64,000 bases of DNA from Gammaproteobacteria bacterium (GTDB lineage Bacteria; Pseudomonadota; Gammaproteobacteria; HTCC5015): positions 1-64,000 of the forward strand of contig JAFGLM010000003.1 of the NCBI GenBank assembly GCA_016928055.1, in the 5' to 3' direction. Position 1 is the first letter of the stretch, and every line of letters starts with the position of its first letter. Of the stretch, positions 47,633-56,329 are shown piece after piece. A model generated the notes under the pieces. That model was given only the letters and a program-made list of their open reading frames with translations, was not told the origin of the DNA and made no database searches. Made by a program: the position numbers and the translations under genes.

Positions 47633-48676
47633 TTACAGTATCACCTGTATACTCGGAATCGACGATGAAAGTGGAATCGTATTAATATTTTTCGCTCCCA
47701 ACTTCGCCAGTTGATATCTCACTTTCGCTAAAGGTATTTCCGGGTTTTCCATATCGATCTGGATATAAAACTCCGTATATTCCTTGCCTATTGTTTTGGT
47801 CGGCTCATCAGCAAAAAGATTATTTTCGATCAAATATTTTTCTATTTTGGCAGCATCGCTGTTTGGAGAATTAAACAAAATCATGACTTTATGTTCGGCA
47901 TTCACCGCACCAAAAAGGTTAATCAGAAAAAGCTCCAACAAGTCTTTTTTCTTAGGATCTTTTTTTATTGCCGGATTAATCCAGATACTCGATTCAGAAA
48001 GAAGTATTTCATCAACAATCTTAAGATCGTAATTCCGAATAGCACTGCCCGATTGTGTGATTTCAACACCCAAATCGGCACCGCCATTTTTTACCTTGGC
48101 TTCCGTTTTGCCCCAGGTTTCGTAAATCAGTACCCCCTCATCGATTAACGCCGGTGTTTTATATTTTTGTACGGAATACTTTGTGTATTGCTCCAGCAAG
48201 CCCAAAGACTTAAGCTTCGACTGAATCCAGTCCAGCGTGAGATACGGCATTTCCGTCACAACCGTAATCAGCTTTTTCTTCTTTATTATTTCTTTCAAAA
48301 TATCATTGATATTGTCAGGGCTGTCTTTGGTAGCAATCCCAACAATTCTGACTTTTCCTCTGTTTAAAGACAGAACCCGTTCCAACTGAATGTTAGTTTT
48401 GTATGCTAATTTTAGCTCCAGTATTCTTTCCGTGATCCAGTCATCACCGGCAATAGCCACATCAAGTTCGTTGATACCAAGCTGGGAACCGAATTCCTGT
48501 GGTCGCCCATCCCAACCAAACAGATAATTCATCCCGGAAAACGAACTGGGGCCACCTTCTGAGTAACCTGTTGTCTTAAATCCACAGTCCTTTAATAACG
48601 CTATTAAGTTACCACCCCGCTCAGCATTCGCCAGTGAACCGGCAGGCATACCTATTTTTAAAGTTGCATTTTCCAT
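47633..48676 (-). CDS. HisG-like (ATP phosphoribosyltransferase-like) protein
   Basis: A 347-residue protein resembling ATP phosphoribosyltransferase (HisG), which starts histidine synthesis. The N-terminus LKIGMPAGSLANAERGGNLIALL and the C-terminal regulatory-like region (NTIPLSSSIPSIQVIL) fit the long form, but there are an unusual insertion around PSSFSGMNYLFGWDGRPQEF and a changed phosphoribosyl-binding region, so I call it HisG-like. It starts three bases after the HisI-like gene stop. No other histidine-pathway gene is here, so its role in histidine synthesis cannot be assumed. Confidence 0.7.
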   Translation of the reverse strand: MENATLKIGMPAGSLANAERGGNLIALLKDCGFKTTGYSEGGPSSFSGMNYLFGWDGRPQEFGSQLGINELDVAIAGDDWITERILELKLAYKTNIQLERVLSLNRGKVRIVGIATKDSPDNINDILKEIIKKKKLITVVTEMPYLTLDWIQSKLKSLGLLEQYTKYSVQKYKTPALIDEGVLIYETWGKTEAKVKNGGADLGVEITQSGSAIRNYDLKIVDEILLSESSIWINPAIKKDPKKKDLLELFLINLFGAVNAEHKVMILFNSPNSDAAKIEKYLIENNLFADEPTKTIGKEYTEFYIQIDMENPEIPLAKVRYQLAKLGAKNINTIPLSSSIPSIQVIL

Positions 48677-48679
48677 GTC

Positions 48680-49069
48680 TTACTTCTCTACTACCGTAAG
48701 TGAATCATCATCGTTGATTTGCCGATAATAACAGGATGTATAAGGATTCCCGCTCGCCTTTTTGGCATGGCAGGCGCCCTTGCCCTGCGGTTCAACCAGG
48801 TAGAGCAATGAGTTTTGCTCACAATTGATTCGGATAGCTTTAATTTTAAGGGTGTCGCCAGAGGTCGTACCCTTCTTCCAGAGCTCATTTCGTGATCGAC
48901 TCCAGTAAGTAGCCAGACCGCATTTTCGTGTTTCTTCAAATGCTTCTCTATTAGCAAAGGCAAGAATTAATACTTCTTTTGTGTTGTAATCCTGCGTGAC
49001 CACGGGTATCAGGGCCTGACCATCTTCGCCAAAATTGATCAGTAGTTCGCTTGTATACTCTTTTGACAT
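48680..49069 (-). CDS. HisI-like phosphoribosyl-AMP cyclohydrolase homologue
   Basis: A 129-residue homologue of HisI, which opens phosphoribosyl-AMP in histidine synthesis. The conserved LATYWSRSRNELWKKGTTSG block and the zinc cysteines (GACHAKKAS, SCYYRQ) are present. However, the usual DCDxD-type aspartate cluster that binds magnesium is here NCEQN, so three expected acidic residues are replaced by N, E and N. That makes activity as a standard HisI doubtful, or means an altered metal site. It is immediately downstream of tRNA-Arg and upstream of the HisG-like gene. Confidence 0.8.
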   Translation of the reverse strand: MSKEYTSELLINFGEDGQALIPVVTQDYNTKEVLILAFANREAFEETRKCGLATYWSRSRNELWKKGTTSGDTLKIKAIRINCEQNSLLYLVEPQGKGACHAKKASGNPYTSCYYRQINDDDSLTVVEK

Positions 49070-49090
49070 AACTCTATTGTTCCAAAAATT

Positions 49091-49167
49091 TGGCGCGCCC
49101 GGAGAGACTCGAACTCCCGACCAACTGGTTCGAAGCCAGTTACTCTATCCAGCTGAGCTACGGGCGC
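49091..49167 (-). tRNA. tRNA-Arg(TCG)
   Basis: A 77-base tRNA on the minus strand. The acceptor arms 49161-49167 and 49095-49101 pair exactly (gcgcccg/cgggcgc), the D-arm gctcagctggatagagt, the anticodon stem-loop actgg-cttcgaa-ccagt with anticodon TCG, and the T-arm gggagttcgagtctctcc are complete. CCA is encoded at 49091-49093 after the discriminator G. It reads CGA codons for arginine. Confidence 0.97.
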
Positions 49168-49385
49168 AATGTTCAACATAATGGCATAGCATAACGCAGA
49201 ACGCCAACGTGCGCAGCAAACGCAAAAGCAGCAGATTTTTCAGCATCGCTGGTGTAAAATTCCTGACCCAGGGGCCAACAAAACCGGTCGTTTTTGGGGA
49301 TACAAAACCCCGGTGTATTTAAAAAAGTAAATTCTATGCCGAGCCTTATTTTTCGCACCGTCGTCGCAAATCTGGAGAAGTCAAC

Positions 49386-50381
49386 GTGATCATAGAAACA
49401 CGAGCCTACGCCCGCGCCGGTTTGCTCGGAAACCCTTCCGATGGCTATTTCGGCAAGACGATCTCTATTTCGGTGAAAAATTTCGGTGCCCATATCACCC
49501 TGTATCAGAGCCCGGAATTGAAAATTGAACCCCAAACTCAGGATATCAACGAATTTTCCAGCATTCATGATCTTATCGAAAGAGTAAAAATCCACGGTTA
49601 TTACGGTGGCGACCGCCTGATCAAGGCAGCCATAAAAACGTTTGCCGACTACTGCCGGCAGAAAAATATTAAAATCGAAAATAAAAATTTTACCATTCGT
49701 TATCACTCGACCATTCCCCGCCAGGTTGGACTGGCCGGATCGAGCGCTATCGTTACTGCAACCATGCGTGCGTTAACGCAATTTTATAAAATTGACATCC
49801 CGCTGGAAATATTTCCTTCGATTGTTTTGAAAGTCGAAACCGAGGCACTTGGCATCAACGCCGGTTTACAGGACAGGGTCATTCAAACTTATGAAGGCTG
49901 TGTTTACATGGATTTCGACAAGCAACTGATTGAAACCAAACAGCATGGTCGCTATGAGCGCCTCACACCAAAAACGCTGGATAATCTTTACATAGCATAC
50001 AAGGTTGAACTGGGGAAAGTATCCGGCACAGTGTTAAATGATATACGGTCACGGTATGATCGCGGCGATATCGAGGTCATCGAGACGCTCCAGGAAATCG
50101 CCTCACTCGCTGAACAGGGCAAACAAATGCTGATTAAAGGAGACATTGACGCGCTCAATGCACTTATCAACAGGAATTTTGACCTGCGAAGAAAAATAAT
50201 GAACATTTCAGACAGCAACCTTGAGCTTGTCAACACTGCCAGAGCTTGCGGAGCCTCTGCCAAGTTTACCGGTTCAGGCGGTTCGATCGTCGGTTTCTAT
50301 AGTGATGATGAGACCCTGACCAGATTGATCATAGAGATGAAAAAGATCAAAGCCAGGGTCATCAAACCATTTGTCTTTTGA
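49386..50381 (+). CDS. Glucuronokinase-like GHMP kinase
   Basis: A 331-residue GHMP-superfamily sugar kinase. It begins IIETRAYARAGLLGNPSDGY, has the GHMP ATP motif GLAGSSAIVTATMRA, and ends with the motif AKFTGSGGSIVGF. The features GYYGGDRLIKAAIKTF, RYHSTIPRQVGLAGSS and LGINAGLQDRVIQTYEG agree with plant glucuronokinase (GlcAK), which phosphorylates D-glucuronate at C1. The start is GTG 49386 with ctggagaagtcaac upstream. GalU follows 16 bases later, suggesting a route from free glucuronate to a UDP-sugar. Substrate identity is inferred. Confidence 0.78.
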   Translation: MIIETRAYARAGLLGNPSDGYFGKTISISVKNFGAHITLYQSPELKIEPQTQDINEFSSIHDLIERVKIHGYYGGDRLIKAAIKTFADYCRQKNIKIENKNFTIRYHSTIPRQVGLAGSSAIVTATMRALTQFYKIDIPLEIFPSIVLKVETEALGINAGLQDRVIQTYEGCVYMDFDKQLIETKQHGRYERLTPKTLDNLYIAYKVELGKVSGTVLNDIRSRYDRGDIEVIETLQEIASLAEQGKQMLIKGDIDALNALINRNFDLRRKIMNISDSNLELVNTARACGASAKFTGSGGSIVGFYSDDETLTRLIIEMKKIKARVIKPFVF

Positions 50382-50397
50382 ATAAGGAATTTGCTAC

Positions 50398-51264
50398 ATG
50401 ATCAAAAAAGCAGTGATACCTGCAGCAGGATTCGGAACCCGCTTTTTACCTGCAACCAAAGCACAACCCAAAGAGATGCTGCCGATTATCGATACGCCGA
50501 CAATTCAATATGTCGTACAGGAAGCGGTTGATAGCGGAATAGAAGATATCCTCATTATTTCCGGTAAGGGCAAGCGGGCTATAGAAGATCACTTCGACCG
50601 TAACTGGGAACTTGAAGCACTTCTCGACGAAAAAGAAGATAACAAGTTTTATAATGAAATTCGTCATATTGGCGATATGGCAAACATTCATTATATTCGC
50701 CAGAAAGAAATGAACGGCCTGGGAGACGCCATTCGTTATGCAAGGTGCCATGTTGGCAATGAACCTTTTGCTGTGCTACTGGGAGATTCGATCATTGATT
50801 CAGTTATCCCGGTTACTCAACAACTTATCGACATTTATGAGCAATACAAACAATCAGTCGTAGCTGTACAGGAAGTGCCCCGGGAGAAAGTTTCACTGTA
50901 TGGAATAATTGGCGGGCAGAAAATTTCAGATAAATTATGGCAGATAGATGAATTAGTGGAAAAACCGGATATCAGAAAAGCCCCATCCAATCTTGCCTTT
51001 GCAGCCAGATATATCCTGACTCCCGGCATTTTTGATGCACTGGATGCAACCACTCCGGGAAAAAACAATGAAATTCAGTTGACGGATGCCATGTCCCTGC
51101 TACTGCAGAGAGAATCTATTTACGCCAATGTCACACAGGGCACACGATATGATATTGGCAATAAGATGGACTACCTCAAAACCATCGTGCATTTCGGCCT
51201 TAAACGAAAAGAGTTTTCGGGCGAATTTAAGAAATTTTTAAAGGATCTGGTGAAAGGTTTTTAA
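50398..51264 (+). CDS. galU: UTP-glucose-1-phosphate uridylyltransferase
   Basis: GalU makes UDP-glucose from UTP and glucose 1-phosphate (cytoplasm), for lipopolysaccharide and glycan synthesis. The 288-residue length and the motifs KAVIPAAGFGTRFLPATKAQPKEM (nucleotide binding), DSIIDSVIPVTQQLI and VEKPDI fit. Its pairing with a glucuronokinase-like gene 16 bases upstream suggests that it may also process glucuronate 1-phosphate, like the plant sloppy pyrophosphorylase; this is inference. A GC-rich hairpin without a clear T-run follows. Confidence 0.93.
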   Translation: MIKKAVIPAAGFGTRFLPATKAQPKEMLPIIDTPTIQYVVQEAVDSGIEDILIISGKGKRAIEDHFDRNWELEALLDEKEDNKFYNEIRHIGDMANIHYIRQKEMNGLGDAIRYARCHVGNEPFAVLLGDSIIDSVIPVTQQLIDIYEQYKQSVVAVQEVPREKVSLYGIIGGQKISDKLWQIDELVEKPDIRKAPSNLAFAARYILTPGIFDALDATTPGKNNEIQLTDAMSLLLQRESIYANVTQGTRYDIGNKMDYLKTIVHFGLKRKEFSGEFKKFLKDLVKGF

Positions 51265-51288
51265 ACATATCCAGGCTGCTGTCCCTGA

Positions 51289-51310
51289 GGCCCGCATGGC
51301 ATGGCGGGCC
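51289..51310. terminator. Hairpin after galU, possible terminator
   Basis: ggcccgc (51289-51295) and gcgggcc (51304-51310) form a perfect seven-base stem with an eight-base loop. The following sequence is only weakly T-rich, so termination is uncertain. Confidence 0.5.
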
Positions 51311-51484
51311 CAGGCCTGCTTCGATTTTCCCTTCCGAATATTTGTCAATTTGCCCATTTCAGGCCATATTAGACGAAGAATTTGGCCACTCCGTCAAAAA
51401 ATTGAAATTTGCTGCAACCTTTTGTCACTTTTGTTCGTTCTACCAGTATCGAGGCAATAAACCTACGAAAAGCGTGCATGACTC

Positions 51485-52036
51485 ATGACCCAGGTTGTAT
51501 CCTTTTTTAAGCGCCAAAGCAGTGGAGATAGCTTCGAGGAAGTACTGGCGCCTCACATGAACTCATTGTTCAAACAGGCCTATCAGTACACCGGTAACAC
51601 CCAGGACGCCGAGGATCTGCTGCAGGACCTTCTGGTCGAACTCTATCAAAAACAGGACAAACTACACACAGCAAAATCCCTGCGCGCCTGGCTTATGCGA
51701 TGCCTCTACAATCGTTTTGTCGACGGATACCGGAAAAAGAAAAGCGCTCCAAATTTCGACAGTCTGCACGACGAATATCTGGCCAATAAACTCCCGAATG
51801 ACGATTCCCCCGAAACCAGCTATTGGCATAAACAGGTACTGGCGGGGCTGTCACTGCTCTCCAGGGAACAGCGGATGGTGGTTTGTTTACACGATATCGA
51901 AGGTCACACTCTTGCAGAACTCTCCGACATAATGAAAATCCCTTTGGGTACACTGAAATCTCATTTATTTCGCGGACGTCGGATATTACAAGATAGATTT
52001 AAATTGCAACCTTTTGACGACTGTGTACGTCTCTAA
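51485..52036 (+). CDS. ECF-type RNA polymerase sigma factor
   Basis: A 183-residue sigma-70 family factor of the extracytoplasmic-function type: region 2 at about residues 23-90 (YQYTGNTQDAEDLLQDLLVELYQ and the RAWLMRCLYNRFVDGYRK segment) and region 4 at about 120-170 (LSREQRMVVCLHDIEGHTLAELSDIMKIPLGTLKSHLFRGR). Region 3 is absent, as expected. The next gene, 46 bases downstream, is its anti-sigma factor. Target promoters in the locus are not identified. Confidence 0.93.
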   Translation: MTQVVSFFKRQSSGDSFEEVLAPHMNSLFKQAYQYTGNTQDAEDLLQDLLVELYQKQDKLHTAKSLRAWLMRCLYNRFVDGYRKKKSAPNFDSLHDEYLANKLPNDDSPETSYWHKQVLAGLSLLSREQRMVVCLHDIEGHTLAELSDIMKIPLGTLKSHLFRGRRILQDRFKLQPFDDCVRL

Positions 52037-52082
52037 TAACAAAGACACCCTGTTTTCGCCAGCGAGTTAAATTGGAAATATT

Positions 52083-52784
52083 ATGAAATGCAACGAACTA
52101 AATAATCTGATTGATGACTACATTGCGGGCCAGATCGAAGCCGGCGTGGAGAAACAGATTTCAGATCACCTGACAGTTTGCATAGATTGCCGCGAGCGCG
52201 TTCGGCAGTACAAGGAATATTTTGTTCGCATGGCAACGTTCAATGCACCCAATCTCGATAGCGGTCGCTCCGCAAGAATACTAAGGCTCGCGGTTGAAGA
52301 GGGTGAAAAAAGGATAGCTGCTAAAAAACATAAACTGTCCTTTATGCGAGGGTTTGCTGCCGCATCAATTTTGGCAGTCGCCTTATTATTTGGTGTAAAC
52401 ACCTTGAACACCAGCAACCCTCCGTCAGAGATCGTCAGCATGTATGATTGGGAGCGAGATATTTCCCTGGTCATCCATGTACCAAATGATATGGATGGCG
52501 CCCTGCTTGTCCTTGATTTACCGGATGATATCTCAATCCGTGGCCTTGAGTACCTGGCGCATATAGAGTGGCCGGTAGATTTAAAGAAGGGCTCTAATGT
52601 CATCACACTACCCATCAATATCGAACCTTACGCCGAATATGCCGAGCAGTTGACACTGGCGGCATCTATTGAATACAAAGATAAAAAACGCGACTTTATG
52701 CTGGACATTAGTCTGGCATCACCTCAAACCGGGAAGCACAGCCAGTTATTCGATGCATCGGCTGCGCTATTCAATAACGTTTAG
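52083..52784 (+). CDS. Anti-sigma factor with zinc-binding (zf-HC2) domain
   Basis: A 233-residue protein. The N-terminal zinc-binding anti-sigma domain has a HxxxCxxC in SDHLTVCIDCRERV near residue 36, and a membrane helix lies at about residues 91-110 (RGFAAASILAVALLFGVN). The C-terminal 120 residues are probably periplasmic. It binds and holds back the ECF sigma factor encoded just before, releasing it on an envelope signal. The next gene is 16 bases away, so the three form an operon. Confidence 0.88.
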   Translation: MKCNELNNLIDDYIAGQIEAGVEKQISDHLTVCIDCRERVRQYKEYFVRMATFNAPNLDSGRSARILRLAVEEGEKRIAAKKHKLSFMRGFAAASILAVALLFGVNTLNTSNPPSEIVSMYDWERDISLVIHVPNDMDGALLVLDLPDDISIRGLEYLAHIEWPVDLKKGSNVITLPINIEPYAEYAEQLTLAASIEYKDKKRDFMLDISLASPQTGKHSQLFDASAALFNNV

Positions 52785-52800
52785 TTAGTCGGAGAAGATC

Positions 52801-53289
52801 ATGAAAAACATTATAGGCATTTTAATTGGAGTACCGCTGGTGGCTCTGTTGAGCGTCCCAACATTTGCACAAGACCTTGACAATGTCGATGTTGGCGAAA
52901 TCACGATGGACGTTTCTGATAATGCACGCACCATTAGAAATGAACATCGAAATCGCATCCGCAATGTTGTTTATCAATATATGCTTGAAAATGGTGACAT
53001 TACACAAGCCGAACTGGATGCACGTTTAGCACTTCGTGAAACACACCGTGAAGAACTTCGTGCGCTTCGAGAAGCGGGCGATAAAGAAGGCCTTGCGGCG
53101 CGTATCGCTGAACTAAAGCAAGAACGCGCAGCTCATAGAGAACAAATGCGCGAATACATAAATGCACACGAAGACCTGGCCACTGCTCTCCAGGAACAAC
53201 GGCGGGAATTTCAGGAACGGCGCCGAGAGGGTGCCGGCCCGGGTGATGGTGGGCAAGGTCCAGGCAATGGCGGTGGTAATGGTGCATAA
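52801..53289 (+). CDS. Exported coiled-coil protein with Gly-rich tail
   Basis: A 162-residue protein with a signal peptide (MKNIIGILIGVPLVALLSVP, cleavage after TFA). The mature part is helical and charged, with repeats of Glu/Arg/Ala (LREAGDKEGLAARIAELKQ, HREQMREYINAHEDLATALQ), recalling LTxxQ/Spy-like periplasmic chaperones only in general form. It ends in a Gly/Asn-rich tail (GPGDGGQGPGNGGGNGA). A tidy gtcggagaagatc ribosome-binding site precedes the ATG. It belongs to the sigma/anti-sigma operon and could be its output or sensor partner. Confidence 0.75.
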   Translation: MKNIIGILIGVPLVALLSVPTFAQDLDNVDVGEITMDVSDNARTIRNEHRNRIRNVVYQYMLENGDITQAELDARLALRETHREELRALREAGDKEGLAARIAELKQERAAHREQMREYINAHEDLATALQEQRREFQERRREGAGPGDGGQGPGNGGGNGA

Positions 53290-53326
53290 AATTTACCCCC
53301 CAATCTCAAAAAACAGTTGAGGTGAT

Positions 53327-53368
53327 TGCGCAAGTCTAAAGTTTCCATTTTTAGGCTTGCGCATTTTT
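53327..53368 (+). terminator. Rho-independent terminator after the sigma operon
   Basis: tgcgcaagtctaaa (53327-53340) and tttaggcttgcgca (53350-53363) pair with one mismatch across a nine-base loop, followed by a T-run (ttttt). It ends the operon at 51485-53289. Confidence 0.9.
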
Positions 53369-53432
53369 ATGTTACCTCAATCGAGATCATAAAAGTCAGT
53401 GTTGTGAGGCGATAACATCAAGGGATTCTCAA

Positions 53433-54794
53433 ATGAAAAGAATTCGTAACATTACTCACGTGGTTTCTCAAATACTACTATTGGTAACTCTCTCCGTACT
53501 TCCATTGATGTCGTTATCACAAACTTCATCACTAGTTGAGAAAGAAAATCTAAACAGCAAAGCCAAACAGGCCTTTAAGTCAGGCAAATTTCATCAAGCA
53601 TTAAATTACTATCAACAGCTTGATCAAATTTTTCCGTCTTACACTTCCCGGTACAATCTCGCAGTCTGCCACTATAAGCTTGATAACTGGCGGCAGGCTT
53701 ATAAGATTTTTAGCGAATTGCATAAACAGGAACCGATGAACGAGTACGTCCACTTAAATCTCGCACTTGCAGCGGTTCGGCTGGGGAAAACTGAAGAGGC
53801 CCTGGAGCGCTTTATGTTGCTTGCTGATACTGCCGAATCAGATGAAATTTATGTCCTGGCATACAAACACTATCTTCAATTATCAGACACAAAGAATGAC
53901 GCAACCCTGGAGCAATTGAAAAACAGAAAGTGGATGCTAAGCGCTGCTTTTGGTGTTGGTTCAAATGACAACATTATCGACCCCGCCGACGAAAACGCCA
54001 GCGCGCAAAGCGATACTTTTTCCGAACAGACCTTTTCCGCCAGCTGGTACAGCAGCGAGGACCTCAATAGAAGCTGGCTAGTCGATGCCTCGCTATACTC
54101 ATCGAGTTACTCAAAAGTCAGCGAGTACGATGTCGATTTGGGCGGTGTTGGCGTGAAGAAATATTTTTCACTGGGTAAAAATCATCGTCTCCATCTGGGT
54201 GTTAGATTTGACCAGTCTTCCATAGATGGCACGGGTTATTTACAATCGATTTATTATGATCTCGGAACACGCTACACTTTTAACAAGTTAGATTTGCTTG
54301 CGATTTCAATTAGCCTGCAAGAAAGCGATGACAGAGATGAAATTTATTATGGTTTGGCCGGAAAATCCTATCAGTTTTCCACGGACTACCAGAAATATAC
54401 AGGCTCGCAACGCTGGAGATTGCGTTACCGCTTTGATCGGGATGATAAAAATGACAGTGAGACTGTAATTGACGACGATGGCAATACGAGTTTTACCAGC
54501 TACTCTGCCGACAGACAAAGCCTTTATGGATCTTGGTCTTATCAAAGCAAAAACTGGTATACCCAGCTATTCGTTAACTATCGGGACAGTCAGTACAAGG
54601 ATCCGCACATTATCGACTCTATAAGCTCGTTACGTGCAGATCAAAGAGCCTCGGTCGGGCTTCAAATATCCCGTCAGCTATCTGAACATTGGACTTTGGA
54701 TTTTGAGTTTAGCAACACAGACAATCAATCCACAATCGATCAATATGAATACAATCAAAATATCGCTGCGCTTATGTTGTCATGGCAGAACTAG
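53433..54794 (+). CDS. TPR-beta-barrel outer-membrane protein
   Basis: A 453-residue exported protein with an N-terminal signal segment (QILLLVTLSVLPLMSL). Residues about 40-160 are tetratricopeptide-type helices (AFKSGKFHQALNYYQQLDQ, RYNLAVCHYKLDNWRQAYKI, HLNLALAAVRLGKTEEALER). From about 170 the sequence is tyrosine- and aspartate-rich strands typical of a C-terminal outer-membrane barrel, ending in LMLSWQN. This resembles TPR-barrel proteins that help export or assemble surface proteins or exopolysaccharide, but the specific partner is unknown. It lies after a terminator and 182 bases before the binding-protein gene. Confidence 0.75.
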   Translation: MKRIRNITHVVSQILLLVTLSVLPLMSLSQTSSLVEKENLNSKAKQAFKSGKFHQALNYYQQLDQIFPSYTSRYNLAVCHYKLDNWRQAYKIFSELHKQEPMNEYVHLNLALAAVRLGKTEEALERFMLLADTAESDEIYVLAYKHYLQLSDTKNDATLEQLKNRKWMLSAAFGVGSNDNIIDPADENASAQSDTFSEQTFSASWYSSEDLNRSWLVDASLYSSSYSKVSEYDVDLGGVGVKKYFSLGKNHRLHLGVRFDQSSIDGTGYLQSIYYDLGTRYTFNKLDLLAISISLQESDDRDEIYYGLAGKSYQFSTDYQKYTGSQRWRLRYRFDRDDKNDSETVIDDDGNTSFTSYSADRQSLYGSWSYQSKNWYTQLFVNYRDSQYKDPHIIDSISSLRADQRASVGLQISRQLSEHWTLDFEFSNTDNQSTIDQYEYNQNIAALMLSWQN

Positions 54795-54976
54795 CTCGAA
54801 AATACCGCATAGAAAGCGTCATTTTAGCCACTGCTTCGAGTTCATTTCTTCCCACGATTTCGCTAATTTCTCCCATTTTTACGTTAGGAACGACTTCGCA
54901 TGGGTAAAGTTTTTGTTTATTGTGCCGATGGCAGGAACTGAAGCTTCTCGTAAATCAAATTACTGAGTCTTACAGC

Positions 54977-56107
54977 ATGACAGATAGCATTCTTCGTTCA
55001 AGAACTGGAATATGGAAGTACCTGGTGATCCTTCTTTTCTTCCTCTCCACTACGTCTTTTGGTGCTGAAATGGACAGACAGCGCATTGGATTTCTCACCG
55101 GAATTGAGCCCGAGAATGCGTTTTTCAGCCAAATGGTTAAGATTATGCAAGTCGCTGCTGACGATCTAAATACCGAATTGATTGTCGCGAATGACCCCAG
55201 TCGAAGCACCTATACAACGAAGCGTATTGGTAGCAAATTAATAGCCTCTGAACCCAAACTGGACTTTTTTATTACCAAATATTTTGATGGCGTCACCCCC
55301 ACTCATATAAAAGAAGCAAAGTTACGTGGTATTAAAGTTTTCGTTCTGAATTCTGATGTTTCGGAATCTGACTATCCGTTAGTTGGAAAGTTACCCCGCG
55401 AAAAATTTGAAAACTGGATTGGCCATATGGTTCCTGATGACAGGACGGCGGGTTATGAGCTTGCCGATTCACTTCTAAAACATGCTACCAAGACAATAGG
55501 CGCAGATAAGGAATTGCATTTCTTTGCGCTGCATGGGCCAGCCGATACCAGTGTTGTAAAACTTCGCGTTAAAGGAATGAAGCAGCGTATTGGACGCTCT
55601 TTGAATAATCTGATTTTAAGACAGGAAGTGGTCAACTGGACCGCTGAAGACGCGGAAAACAAAATTGTCGAGTTACATCAATCTGATCCAGAAATGGATG
55701 TCGTCTGGGGATTTAATGCCGCGATAACATGGGGCGCATATCAGGGGCTGGAAAAGATTGGCAAACAACCCGGTAAAAACGTAATTATTGGGGGATTTGA
55801 TTATAATTCTGAGAGCATAAAGGCTATCGCCGACGGTAAAATCTCAACAGTTATGTTCGGTCATTTTCTGGAAGGAGCATGGGCATTGGTCTTGTGCCAT
55901 GATTATGCTCATGGAGTTGACTTTGCCAATAGCACCGGAGTTAGAATTTCTACGCCATTAAGTATCATGGACACGAGTAATTATAAGCAATATCAAACTT
56001 TGTTAAAAAAGGAAAATTGGGAAAAAATTGATTTTAAAGAGTTCTCAAAAATGCATAACCCGAATCTGAGTGAATACAATTTCAAAATCAGCCAGTTTCT
56101 AAAATGA
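54977..56107 (+). CDS. Orphan periplasmic sugar-binding-type protein
   Basis: A 376-residue periplasmic binding protein of the ribose/autoinducer-2 (peripla_BP_4) fold. Signal peptide: WKYLVILLFFLSTTSFGAE. The core has the two-lobe motifs QRIGFLTGIEPENAFFSQM at the start and MDVVWGFNAAITWGAYQGL with IIGGFDYNSESIKAI further on. ATG 54977 is chosen; an ORF start at 54920 adds a soluble extension before the signal peptide. No ABC permease or ATPase is beside it, so it may act as a sensor, as such proteins do with histidine kinases. The sequence is AT-rich. Confidence 0.8.
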   Translation: MTDSILRSRTGIWKYLVILLFFLSTTSFGAEMDRQRIGFLTGIEPENAFFSQMVKIMQVAADDLNTELIVANDPSRSTYTTKRIGSKLIASEPKLDFFITKYFDGVTPTHIKEAKLRGIKVFVLNSDVSESDYPLVGKLPREKFENWIGHMVPDDRTAGYELADSLLKHATKTIGADKELHFFALHGPADTSVVKLRVKGMKQRIGRSLNNLILRQEVVNWTAEDAENKIVELHQSDPEMDVVWGFNAAITWGAYQGLEKIGKQPGKNVIIGGFDYNSESIKAIADGKISTVMFGHFLEGAWALVLCHDYAHGVDFANSTGVRISTPLSIMDTSNYKQYQTLLKKENWEKIDFKEFSKMHNPNLSEYNFKISQFLK

Positions 56108-56176
56108 AATTGGGACGGAAATACCTACAAGATTGTAAAAATATCTTTTCCTGAAACCTGCATTAACTCATCTTAC

Positions 56177-56201
56177 AACCAGCAGACTCCGCTGGTTTTT
56201 T
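56177..56201 (+). terminator. Terminator after the binding-protein gene
   Basis: aaccagc (56177-56183) and gctggtt (56191-56197) form a seven-base stem with a seven-base loop, followed by a T-run. It lies 70 bases after the stop of the binding-protein gene. Confidence 0.88.
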
Positions 56202-56329
56202 ATGGCTCATTGATCTATTAATAGCAATTGTACAAACCACGTAATGGTTTAATCTTCTTTAAGCTTAAAGTTTTGACAAGTTGACCCGATAACCAGCTAA
56301 TCGCCAGAAAACAACTTACTGGAGGCGTG

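Noticed and set aside
49173..49706. Minus-strand frame of 177 codons across the glucuronokinase gene
   Set aside because: It is antisense to the 5' half of the GHMP kinase, whose motifs are well conserved on the plus strand.
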